Origin: JAIXWP01 sp044371755
Lineage (GTDB): Bacteria; Bacteroidota; Bacteroidia; Flavobacteriales_D; Sanyastnellaceae
Length of the DNA: 7,673 bases
Direction of reading: 5' to 3'
Assembly: GCA_044371755.1 (NCBI GenBank)
Contig: JBILSZ010000116.1
Span: 1 to 7,673, forward strand
In this document: in pieces, positions 1-5,066 of the stretch
Layout: each line of letters opens with the position of its first letter
Numbering within the stretch: the first letter of the stretch is position 1
The notes under the pieces: generated by a model
Database searches by the model: none
Seen by the model: the letters and a program-made list of their open reading frames with translations, nothing else
Told to the model about the DNA's origin: nothing
Translations under genes and position numbers: made by a program

Positions 1-159
1 GAGGGTATGTGAGAGCACTCGATAATACTCGTTTCTATTTTTTACGCTCCAAGGATTGAAGAGTAATTTTTGAAACAATGAGTAATTATTGAATGCCTGA
101 TAGGATACGATAGCGGTAACTGCTGTAATAATCAGCGTGAGGGGTGGGGCGAAATCCAT
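1..159 (-). CDS. Probable rhomboid-family intramembrane serine protease, N-terminal part only
   Basis: An open frame of exactly 53 codons starts at the ATG complementary to 157-159 and runs off the left edge without a stop. The peptide begins MDFAPPLTLIITAVTAIVSY, giving a first transmembrane helix at about residues 7-23. It is followed by AFNNYSLFQKLLFNP, then a basic stretch (SVKNRNEYYR) and VLSHTL at residues 48-53. The order helix, 'FNNxxLF.KLxFNP', 'K.R.EYYR', 'SH' is what I know from Bacteroidota rhomboid proteases, where the next segment is usually a histidine-rich loop leading to the catalytic helices. Those lie outside the window, so the Ser-His dyad cannot be seen. The start is one base after the stop of the upstream lipoprotein gene, which implies translational coupling and a shared transcript with ychF. 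Family assignment is from memory of the N-terminal pattern; another membrane protein is possible. Confidence 0.72.
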   Translation of the reverse strand, partial: MDFAPPLTLIITAVTAIVSYQAFNNYSLFQKLLFNPWSVKNRNEYYRVLSHTL

Positions 160-160
160 A

Positions 161-598
161 TTAGCTCGAATGGTCTGCTATGATTTTCCAAGACCCATTC
201 TTCTTAGCCCAAATTAAAGAATAATGTCCGCTAAGTGTATCTTCGATTCTAAATAATTCCCACTTGCCTATCACCAAGGCATTTTCAACACCAATAGACT
301 TGCTTTCAATATTGGTAAAACGCAAGATACCCATGGCTTCTTTGTTGGGATAAGACTTTTTATAGTTCTCTAAAGTCTCTTTCCAACCGTAGGTCGGTCC
401 TCTTTTTCCTATAAAAATCAAAGAATCTGAATTCCAATAGGGCTCCATAAAACCTTCCAGATCACCGCTATTCCAAGCTGATTCCTGAGATTTCATTAGT
501 GCATCAATCTTCCCAAAGTCCACCGACTCCTTTGGCTTCGCTATTTGGGTGCATGAACAGATGAGAAGTATGAGAATAAACAAAGCGTGCGCGCGCAT
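161..598 (-). CDS. Lipoprotein with DUF4440/SnoaL-like (NTF2-fold) domain
   Basis: A 145-residue protein. Residues 1-16 (MRAHALFILILLICSC) form a short lipoprotein signal peptide with lipobox I-C-S-C, so Cys16 is the likely lipidation site and the protein would sit in the cell envelope. The rest fits the DUF4440/SnoaL-like branch of the NTF2 fold: an opening helix with QESAWNSGDLEGFMEPYW, a strand with IFIGKRGPTYGW, a helix ENYKKSYPN, then strands ending in GSWKIIADHSS, the usual 'G.WKI..DH.S' close of this family. Members are small cone-shaped proteins, some enzymes and many of unknown role; no catalytic function can be claimed here. I chose the ATG at 598 because the signal peptide then starts cleanly. 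An in-frame ATG at 610 would add MCKE and overlap the end of ychF by 8 bases. Using 598 leaves 4 bases after the ychF stop, so the genes are very probably co-transcribed. Confidence 0.85.
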   Translation of the reverse strand: MRAHALFILILLICSCTQIAKPKESVDFGKIDALMKSQESAWNSGDLEGFMEPYWNSDSLIFIGKRGPTYGWKETLENYKKSYPNKEAMGILRFTNIESKSIGVENALVIGKWELFRIEDTLSGHYSLIWAKKNGSWKIIADHSS

Positions 599-602
599 CT
601 CC

Positions 603-1703
603 TTACACATTAAAACGGAAGTGCATTACATCTCCGTCTTGCACGATGTATTCTTTACCTTCCACGGAAAGCTTTCCAGCCTCCTTCACCGCGGCCTCTG
701 ACTTGAAGCTTACAAAATCATTAAACTTGATCACTTCCGCGCGAATGAATCCTTTTTCAAAATCTGTGTGGATCACACCAGCTGCTTGTGGCGCCGTATC
801 TCCTTTGTGAATGGTCCACGCGCGTACCTCTTTTTCACCCGCAGTGAAATAAGTTTGCAGATTTAGCAAACGATAAGCAGCTTTGATCAATTTCGAAACG
901 CCTGGTTCGTCAAGGCCCAAGTCTGCAAGAAACATCTGTCTTTCTTCGAATGTCTCCAACTCTGCGATGTCAGATTCGATAGCGGCACCAATGACAAGCA
1001 CCTCTGCATTTTCGTCTTTTACAGCTACTCTCACTTTTTCTACGTGAGCATTGCCCGTTGCCACTGAAGCTTCCTCTACATTACAGAGGTATAGCACTGG
1101 CTTCGCTGTAAGCAACTGCAGCTCTAGGTTGAGCTTTTCTTCTTCTTCATTTTCAGGTGGCACTGTGCGGGCTGACTTACCACTTTCAAGCGCTTGTTTG
1201 ATGCGCATGAGATAGTCATATATCTTTTTTGCAGCCGAATCGCCTGAGTTGGCGGCGCGCTGCACCTTAGCGATGCGTTGATCTACCGACTCAAGGTCCT
1301 TTAATTGCAATTCTATGTCAATGATTTCTTTGTCACGAACCGGATCTACGCTGCCATCAACGTGTACCACGTTTGGATCGTCAAAACAACGCAGTACGTG
1401 AATGATAGCGTCTGTCTCACGGATATTTGCTAAGAATTTATTTCCAAGTCCTTCGCCCTTACTTGCGCCCTTCACCAAACCAGCGATATCGACAATTTCG
1501 ATAGTTGTTGGTACAATTCGCTGCGGATTTATCAAATCTGCTAGAGCTGTGAGACGTTCGTCAGGAACCGTAATCGTTCCAACGTTCGGTTCGATAGTAC
1601 AGAATGGAAAGTTCGCTGCTTGTGCTTTAGCGTTGCTCAAGCAATTGAAAAGAGTAGATTTACCGACGTTGGGAAGACCAACAATGCCGCATTTTAGTGC
1701 CAT
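603..1703 (-). CDS. ychF: Ribosome-binding ATPase/GTPase YchF (Obg family)
   Basis: A 366-residue protein, matching the usual YchF length of about 363-366. The P-loop GLPNVGKST is at residues 9-17, the switch II/G3 motif DIAGLVKGASKGEGLGNKF starts at residue 72, and the G4 position reads NVEE (208-211). NxxE instead of NKxD is typical of YchF and is linked to its preference for ATP over GTP. Residues about 140-200 form the inserted helical arm. The TGS-like C-terminal domain runs from about 283 (YFTAGEKEVRAWTIHKGDTA) to the end, with the family's close GDVMHFRFNV. YchF/OLA1 proteins bind ribosomes and are implicated in translation control and stress responses; this is family knowledge. I chose the ATG at 1703, not the TTG at 1757 that extends the frame, because MALKCGIVGLPNVGKS is the conserved N-terminus and a promoter-like site covers the extension. 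Downstream genes follow within a few bases. Confidence 0.98.
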   Translation of the reverse strand: MALKCGIVGLPNVGKSTLFNCLSNAKAQAANFPFCTIEPNVGTITVPDERLTALADLINPQRIVPTTIEIVDIAGLVKGASKGEGLGNKFLANIRETDAIIHVLRCFDDPNVVHVDGSVDPVRDKEIIDIELQLKDLESVDQRIAKVQRAANSGDSAAKKIYDYLMRIKQALESGKSARTVPPENEEEEKLNLELQLLTAKPVLYLCNVEEASVATGNAHVEKVRVAVKDENAEVLVIGAAIESDIAELETFEERQMFLADLGLDEPGVSKLIKAAYRLLNLQTYFTAGEKEVRAWTIHKGDTAPQAAGVIHTDFEKGFIRAEVIKFNDFVSFKSEAAVKEAGKLSVEGKEYIVQDGDVMHFRFNV

Positions 1704-1723
1704 ACCTTTATTTATTCGGGCGG

Positions 1724-1757
1724 CAAAGATAGGTATTATTCCAATCTCAGCGTACAA
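1724..1757 (-). promoter_or_regulatory. Predicted Bacteroidota-type promoter of ychF
   Basis: On the minus strand TTG (complement of 1755-1757) is followed after 23 bases by TATCTTTG (complement of 1724-1731). This fits the TTG-N(17-23)-TAnnTTTG consensus known for Bacteroidota. Transcription would start around 1720, leaving a leader of about 16 bases before the ychF ATG. It is likely the promoter for ychF and the two genes behind it. The spacer is at the long limit of the consensus range. Confidence 0.6.
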
Positions 1758-1763
1758 TAGCTA

Positions 1764-1937
1764 TTATGGATTGCGACTGAGTGGAAGAACTAATTGCATA
1801 TTACTCGCCATCGGATTATTCAGTAATGTATAATCCAACTGAGTGAAATAATTTCGGTCAGACGAATTGTACAAAACGTAGAGCGTATCTGCCGACTCAT
1901 TGATGACTTCAAAACTTGCGGGAACCATGGCACTCAT
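1764..1937 (-). pseudogene. Short hypothetical frame, possible remnant of a lipoprotein-like gene
   Basis: From the ATG complementary to 1935-1937 the frame encodes 57 residues and ends in a double stop (TAA TAG). It contains FEVINESADTLYVLYNSSD (residues 9-27) and ends LPLSRNP. The pattern 'F.V.N.S.DTLY' followed later by a 'LP.S' segment resembles the first half of a family of small Bacteroidota lipoproteins whose C-terminal half would normally follow; that half is absent. No ATG lies upstream in frame: the frame continues back to 2018, directly behind the in-frame TGA stop of the preceding lipoprotein gene, with only a TTG at 2003 as an alternative start. No signal peptide or lipobox is present in this frame. 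The options are a genuine small gene, a decayed gene missing both ends, or a former C-terminal extension of the neighbour. Function is unknown. Confidence 0.35.
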
Positions 1938-2018
1938 AGCATAATCTCTGTCACAAATACGCCATCTCGCTACAAAGTCCCAGATTAGAACTGTACGGGG
2001 CAAATAAATGGATTGAAA

Positions 2019-2522
2019 TCAATAGGCTATTGTTGTTGCTGGAGTATCTACGGTGATGCTGTATTCCTTGCCATTTGGAATGTCTACCAAAAATAAGGTT
2101 ACTTTTTTAATTTGAGTCGCAAAATCCCACTCTCTCAAAACCGCCTCAAGTGTGGGACTATCCATGCCGAAGTCATGAATCTCCGTCAAGGCAATTTTAT
2201 CTTTTTTCAATCCGTAATCAAGCTCCACATGGGTCATTCCGAACATAGATTGAATATTTGCCCCATTTAATTCTTGAAGAATTAAAATCATATAATCTCT
2301 TCTAGCAGTGCCATCTGTGGTGGGCATTCCATTTTGAATGATCGTCGGCTTGAATTGAAGGTCATAAGAACCAATGCGGAAAACCGACTTTTTCATAGCC
2401 ATTCCACTCAGCAGTTCATCCGTTTGAGTTACTTTCTTTTCCTTTGAACAAGATGATATTATTACCACCAGTATAAAGGCTACTATTACTGACAATTGTC
2501 TGTTATTGGCAAGAACTTTCAT
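2019..2522 (-). CDS. Lipoprotein of unknown function
   Basis: A 167-residue protein starting MKVLANNRQLSVIVAFILVV, a basic n-region and a hydrophobic core, followed by the lipobox I-S-S-C with Cys25 as the likely lipid anchor, then a charged linker SKEKKVTQTDE. The mature part is about 140 residues with alternating hydrophobic strands (VFRIGSYDLQFKPTII, DYMILILQELNG, HVELDYGLKKDKIALTEI, KVTLFLVDIP, EYSITVD), suggesting a mainly beta structure, and one amphipathic helix (SPTLEAVLREWDFATQI). I do not recognise the family and assign no function. The start is supported by a well-formed signal peptide and by a promoter-like site only 7 bases upstream, which implies a nearly leaderless mRNA. The gene is divergent from the transketolase genes. 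The frame behind its TGA stop stays open for another 84 codons. Confidence 0.82.
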   Translation of the reverse strand: MKVLANNRQLSVIVAFILVVIISSCSKEKKVTQTDELLSGMAMKKSVFRIGSYDLQFKPTIIQNGMPTTDGTARRDYMILILQELNGANIQSMFGMTHVELDYGLKKDKIALTEIHDFGMDSPTLEAVLREWDFATQIKKVTLFLVDIPNGKEYSITVDTPATTIAY

Positions 2523-2529
2523 ATTGAAT

Positions 2530-2558
2530 CAAATATAAGGAAAATTCGGGATTCACAA
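2530..2558 (-). promoter_or_regulatory. Predicted promoter of the 2019-2522 lipoprotein gene
   Basis: On the minus strand TTG (complement of 2556-2558) and TATATTTG (complement of 2530-2537) are separated by 18 bases, a good match to the Bacteroidota consensus TTG-N(17-23)-TAnnTTTG. Only 7 bases separate the -7 box from the ATG at 2522, so the transcript would carry almost no leader. The TTG lies inside the ATTCNNN heptamer array. Confidence 0.6.
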
Positions 2559-2585
2559 TTCGAAATTCAGAATTCGCAATTCCAC
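2544..2585 (+). repeat. Six tandem degenerate heptamers, ATTCNNN
   Basis: Six consecutive 7-base units start at 2544, 2551, 2558, 2565, 2572 and 2579: ATTCGGG, ATTCACA, ATTCGAA, ATTCAGA, ATTCGCA, ATTCCAC. The first four bases are invariant and the last three vary freely. The array lies in the gap between the divergent lipoprotein and transketolase genes and overlaps the predicted -33 element of the lipoprotein gene. Its role is unknown. Confidence 0.8.
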
Positions 2586-2586
2586 G

Positions 2587-2612
2587 GCCTGCCCATGAAT
2601 GGGCAGGCTTTT
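2587..2612 (+). terminator. Perfect T-tailed hairpin, terminator-like on the plus strand
   Basis: GCCTGCCCA (2587-2595) and TGGGCAGGC (2600-2608) are perfect complements around a TGAA loop, and the stem is followed by TTTT (2609-2612). This is the structure of a Rho-independent terminator reading rightwards. No plus-strand gene precedes it; the upstream gene is on the other strand. It could instead act as an insulator in front of transketolase, a leader structure, or part of the surrounding repeat cluster. Confidence 0.6.
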
Positions 2613-2620
2613 GTAAAAAT

Positions 2621-2682
2621 CTCGTGTTCCCTTGTTCCCAATTCCCCTTTGTTCCTTGTTCTTTACCTCCTTGTTCTTTTCC
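2621..2682 (+). repeat. TTGTTCC-type intergenic repeat, first copy
   Basis: A pyrimidine-rich tract made of variants of TTGTTCC and AATTCCCC, including CCCTTGTTCCC (2629-2639) and GTTCCTTGTTC. The same vocabulary reappears at 4862-4983 in the same orientation and at 4582-4670 inverted. The copies therefore bracket the transketolase genes. An open frame passes through the tract into transketolase, but its composition is that of the repeat and it is not regarded as coding. Confidence 0.75.
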
Positions 2683-2735
2683 AAATAGATTTCCACAATA
2701 TTCCAACAATAAAACCATACCCTTATTCAAAGCGG

Positions 2736-2743
2736 TACATTTG
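2736..2743 (+). promoter_or_regulatory. Possible -7 box for the transketolase operon
   Basis: TACATTTG matches the Bacteroidota -7 consensus TAnnTTTG and lies 27 bases before the ATG at 2771. No TTG is found at the expected 17-23 base distance upstream, so only half of the promoter is recognisable. Confidence 0.4.
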
Positions 2744-2770
2744 CGGGCACAAATTTTAGCCATTAACCAA

Positions 2771-3616
2771 ATGTCGCAAATCCAAGAACTCGAACGCGTT
2801 GCTTCTCAAGTAAGAAGGGACATCGTTCGAATGGTACACGCCGTCAATAGCGGTCACCCAGGCGGTAGCCTCGGTTGTACAGATTACTTCGTAGCCCTTT
2901 ATTTCAACACTCTCCGCATCCAGCCCGAGAAGTGGAATATGGACGGGATTAGCGAAGATCTCTTCTTTTTGAGTAATGGCCACATTTCTCCCGTTTGGTA
3001 CAGCGTGCTTTCACGTAAAGGATATTTTCCAGTTGCTGAATTAGCGACATTCAGAAAAATCAACTCCCGTCTTCAAGGTCACCCAACCACGCATGAAGGT
3101 CTTGAAGGCATTCGCGTAGCGAGCGGTAGCCTCGGTCAGGGCCTCAGCGTTGCGCTAGGTGCAGCACAAGCTAAAAAATTGAACAACGATCCTCACCTCG
3201 TGTACACACTCCACGGAGATGGCGAGTTGCAAGAGGGACAAATCTGGGAAGCGGCCATGTACGCTTCACACCACAAAATTGACAATATCATCAGCGCTAT
3301 CGATGTAAACGGTCAACAAATCGATGGTCCTACAGATGAGGTAATGAGTCTCGGAAACCTCCGCGCCAAGTGGGAAGCATTCGGTTGGGATGTGATGGAA
3401 ATGGACGGAAATAATATGTCTGAAGTTGCAGCTGGTCTCGATAAAGCCAAAGGTCTTACTGGTAAAGGAAAGCCTGTGATGATTCTCATGACTACTTCAA
3501 TGGGCAAGGGTGTCGACTTTATGGAAGGCACACACAAATGGCACGGCGTTGCGCCCAATGACGCCGAATTGGCAAGTGCTCTCGGACAACTCGAAGAAAC
3601 ACTTGGAGACTATTAA
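2771..3616 (+). CDS. tkt: Transketolase, N-terminal (thiamine diphosphate-binding) subunit
   Basis: A 281-residue protein equivalent to the first half of full-length transketolase. It shows the substrate/cofactor loop SGHPGGSLGCTDYF with His29, LSNGHISP with His71, GSLGQGLS at 119-126, and the ThDP motif HGDGELQEGQ (GDG at 149-151) ending at Asn180 in DVNGQQIDG, the GDG-X(~28)-N metal and diphosphate site. It closes with MGKGVDFMEGTHKWHG at 244-259. Together with the next gene it forms transketolase, which moves two-carbon ketol units between sugar phosphates in the non-oxidative pentose phosphate pathway in the cytoplasm. Split transketolases of this size are common in Bacteroidota, so the split is not a frameshift: each half has its own start and stop. 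I chose the ATG at 2771 (MSQIQELERVASQVRRDI). The frame is open back to 2624 but only through repeat sequence. Confidence 0.97.
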   Translation: MSQIQELERVASQVRRDIVRMVHAVNSGHPGGSLGCTDYFVALYFNTLRIQPEKWNMDGISEDLFFLSNGHISPVWYSVLSRKGYFPVAELATFRKINSRLQGHPTTHEGLEGIRVASGSLGQGLSVALGAAQAKKLNNDPHLVYTLHGDGELQEGQIWEAAMYASHHKIDNIISAIDVNGQQIDGPTDEVMSLGNLRAKWEAFGWDVMEMDGNNMSEVAAGLDKAKGLTGKGKPVMILMTTSMGKGVDFMEGTHKWHGVAPNDAELASALGQLEETLGDY

Positions 3617-3636
3617 TCCTTAATCATCACCACGAC

Positions 3637-4581
3637 ATGTTAGATTTTCAAATACTCGGTTCAAACGATACACGCTCAGGCTTCGGAGAAGGCCTTCACG
3701 AATTAGGCAAATCCAACCCAAAGGTGGTAGGACTTTGCGCAGATTTGATTGGCTCTCTCAAAATGGATGCTTTCAAAAAAGATTTTCCTGAACGCTTCTT
3801 CCAAGTAGGCATTGCGGAGGCCAATATGATGGGCGTTGCAGCAGGACTTACCATCGGCGGATACATTCCATTCACGGGCACGTTTGCCAACTTTTCTACA
3901 GGCCGCGTATATGATCAAATTCGTCAAAGCATTGCTTATAGCGACAAGAATGTAAAAATTTGCGCTTCACACGCCGGCCTCACGCTTGGCGAAGATGGAG
4001 CTACACACCAAATACTGGAAGATCTTGGAATGATGTCGATGTTGCCCAACATGACTGTCATCAACCCTTGTGATTTCAATCAAACAAAAGCCGCTACGAT
4101 TGCCATCGCAGCACATCACGGTCCTGTTTATCTCCGATTCGGAAGACCAAAGGTGCCGACCTTCACCGCTCCTGATCAAAAGTTTGAAATCGGAAAGGCT
4201 TGGCATATCCACGAAGGAAAAGACGTGACAGTGATCGCTACCGGTCACATGGTGTGGAAGGCTGTAGAGGCCGCCAAAGCCCTCGAGGCAGAAGGCATCA
4301 GCGTAGATCTCATCAACATACACACTATCAAACCACTGGATGTAGAAGCGATTGTAAAAAGCGCCATGAAAACTGGTGCGGTCGTTACAGCCGAAGAACA
4401 TCAAATCAATGGTGGTTTAGGTTCATTGGTGGCTCAAGCCCTCGCCAAACACCACCCCGCAAAGATTGAATTTGTAGGCGTGAACGATAGCTTCGGCGAA
4501 AGCGGCACCCCTGACCAACTCATGGAAAAATACGGCCTCGGAGTGAAGGACATTATAGCGGCGGTGAAAAAACTACGATAG
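3637..4581 (+). CDS. tkt: Transketolase, C-terminal (pyrimidine-binding) subunit
   Basis: A 314-residue protein matching the middle and C-terminal domains of transketolase. The ThDP-activating glutamate is Glu61 in FQVGIAEANMMGVAAGL. The loop SHAGLTLGEDGATHQILEDL (111-130) with conserved histidines and YLRFGRPKVP (165-174) follow, completing the pyrimidine-binding domain. The C-terminal domain begins near 185, with DVTVIATGHMVWKAVEAA and TAEEHQINGGLGSLVAQALA (251-270). It begins 20 bases after the stop of the N-terminal subunit with no promoter between them, so the two chains are made from one mRNA and combine so that the cofactor sits between them. No Shine-Dalgarno sequence is visible at either start, as is usual in Bacteroidota. 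The related dimeric DXP synthase is less likely because of the loop sequences and the size of the pair. Confidence 0.97.
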   Translation: MLDFQILGSNDTRSGFGEGLHELGKSNPKVVGLCADLIGSLKMDAFKKDFPERFFQVGIAEANMMGVAAGLTIGGYIPFTGTFANFSTGRVYDQIRQSIAYSDKNVKICASHAGLTLGEDGATHQILEDLGMMSMLPNMTVINPCDFNQTKAATIAIAAHHGPVYLRFGRPKVPTFTAPDQKFEIGKAWHIHEGKDVTVIATGHMVWKAVEAAKALEAEGISVDLINIHTIKPLDVEAIVKSAMKTGAVVTAEEHQINGGLGSLVAQALAKHHPAKIEFVGVNDSFGESGTPDQLMEKYGLGVKDIIAAVKKLR

Positions 4582-4670
4582 AACGGGAAGAAAGGAACAG
4601 GGGAACGTGGGAACAGGGGAATTTGGGAACAAGGAACAAGGGATTTTAGAGAACAAGGGAATTTGGAAAG
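4582..4670 (+). repeat. GGGAACAAGG-type repeat, inverted left arm
   Basis: A purine-rich tract immediately after the transketolase stop, built from GGGAAC, AACAAGG and GGGAATTT units. Bases 4617-4642 are the exact reverse complement of 4891-4916 (26 bases, no mismatch). Bases 4600-4627 contain four G-runs (GGGG, GGG, GGGG, GGG) with loops of 5, 4 and 5 bases. It would form the 3' untranslated part of the transketolase mRNA and may help end transcription; no standard terminator is present. Confidence 0.8.
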
Positions 4671-4680
4671 AAGAAAGACT

Positions 4681-4718
4681 CTCAAACTTTCAATCTTTCA
4701 ATCTCCCAATCTTTTTTT
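4681..4718 (+). repeat. Short period-8 tandem, ATCTTTCA type
   Basis: Consecutive 8-base units ATCTTTCA, ATCTCCCA and ATCTTTTT follow a related CAAACTTTCA segment. It is a third kind of short tandem in the same gene-free region, lying between the left arm and the central module. Nothing else is recognised in it. Confidence 0.5.
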
Positions 4719-4803
4719 TGGCGTTCCCTACGGGACGGGCTTTCCGCTACAATCTTTTTCTCGCTTCGCTCAAAAAAGGATTTCCGCTACAATCCCTAAC
4801 GCA
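4719..4803 (+). repeat. Structured intergenic module with a 14-base direct repeat
   Basis: TTTCCGCTACAATC occurs at 4741-4754 and again at 4781-4794. Before the first copy, TCCC-TAC-GGGA with flanking CG pairs (4722-4737) can form a small hairpin with one bulged base. Between the copies TTTTT and AAAAAA surround CTCGCTTCGCTC and can pair. From memory, very similar modules ('GGCGTTCCC...CGGGCTTTCCGCT...AATCCCTAACGC') are scattered between genes in many Bacteroidota genomes, so I call it an interspersed repeat or structured RNA of unknown role rather than a gene. Confidence 0.55.
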
Positions 4804-4861
4804 ACTGCCATGGCCCGGACGCATACAGACTCGTTAAGAGTTGAATATATTCGTTGTTCTT

Positions 4862-4983
4862 AATTCCCCTTATTCCCATGTTCCCAATTCCCCTTGTTCC
4901 TTGTTCCCAAATTCCCTTGTTCCCTTGTTCCTTGTTCCTTGTTCCCTGTTCCCAAAACCCCTTGTTCCTTTTTTTCCCCAATT
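4862..4983 (+). repeat. TTGTTCC-type repeat, right arm
   Basis: A pyrimidine-rich tract of about 120 bases with many copies of the heptamer TTGTTCC, including three perfect tandem copies at 4925-4945 and two at 4894-4907, mixed with AATTCCC. It is the inverted counterpart of the left arm and the direct counterpart of 2621-2682. On the minus strand, 4866-4893 reads as four G-runs with loops of 4, 5 and 5 bases. The rest of the gene-free stretch (4804-4861, 4984-4995) holds nothing I can name. Confidence 0.8.
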
Positions 4984-4995
4984 CATTAACAATGC

Positions 4996-5026
4996 TTGTC
5001 CACGGATGGGGGGTGCGTTAGTTTTG
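4996..5026 (+). promoter_or_regulatory. Predicted promoter of the SMC-like gene
   Basis: TTG at 4996-4998 and TAGTTTTG at 5019-5026 are 20 bases apart, an ideal fit to the Bacteroidota consensus TTG-N(17-23)-TAnnTTTG. Transcription would start near 5032 and leave a leader of about 35 bases before the ATG at 5067. It indicates that the SMC-like gene is the first gene of its own transcription unit. Confidence 0.65.
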
Positions 5027-5066
5027 TGTGTTACCGCGTTTTAAAATTACCTAAACGAATTTTACC

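Noticed and set aside
1402..1833. Plus-strand open frame opposite ychF
   Set aside because: It runs antisense to the conserved P-loop and switch regions of ychF, and shows no family features.
2496..2763. Two opposing short open frames across the lipoprotein-transketolase gap
   Set aside because: Both consist largely of translated repeats and the hairpin; one overlaps the predicted promoter and neither has a plausible start context.
2624..2770. N-terminal extension of the transketolase N subunit
   Set aside because: The additional 49 residues are translated from the TTGTTCC repeat and lie before the -7 box; the family begins near MSQIQELERVASQVRRDI.
3600..3640. Frameshift or assembly error splitting transketolase
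   Set aside because: Each half has its own start and stop, a 20-base gap separates them, and two-subunit transketolases are normal in this phylum.
3967..4404. Minus-strand open frame within the transketolase C subunit
   Set aside because: Antisense to highly conserved transketolase motifs, with no features of its own.
4862..4983. CRISPR array considered for the repeated CCTTGTTCCC tract
   Set aside because: Units are 7-8 bases long with no unique spacers of constant length, and no cas genes are present.
4796..5044. Open frames in the intergenic repeat (4607-4863 plus strand, 4796-4981 minus strand, 4841-5044 plus strand)
   Set aside because: Their sequence is low-complexity, such as repeated GNKEQG or PCSLFPN, produced by the heptamer repeat; no start context or domain.
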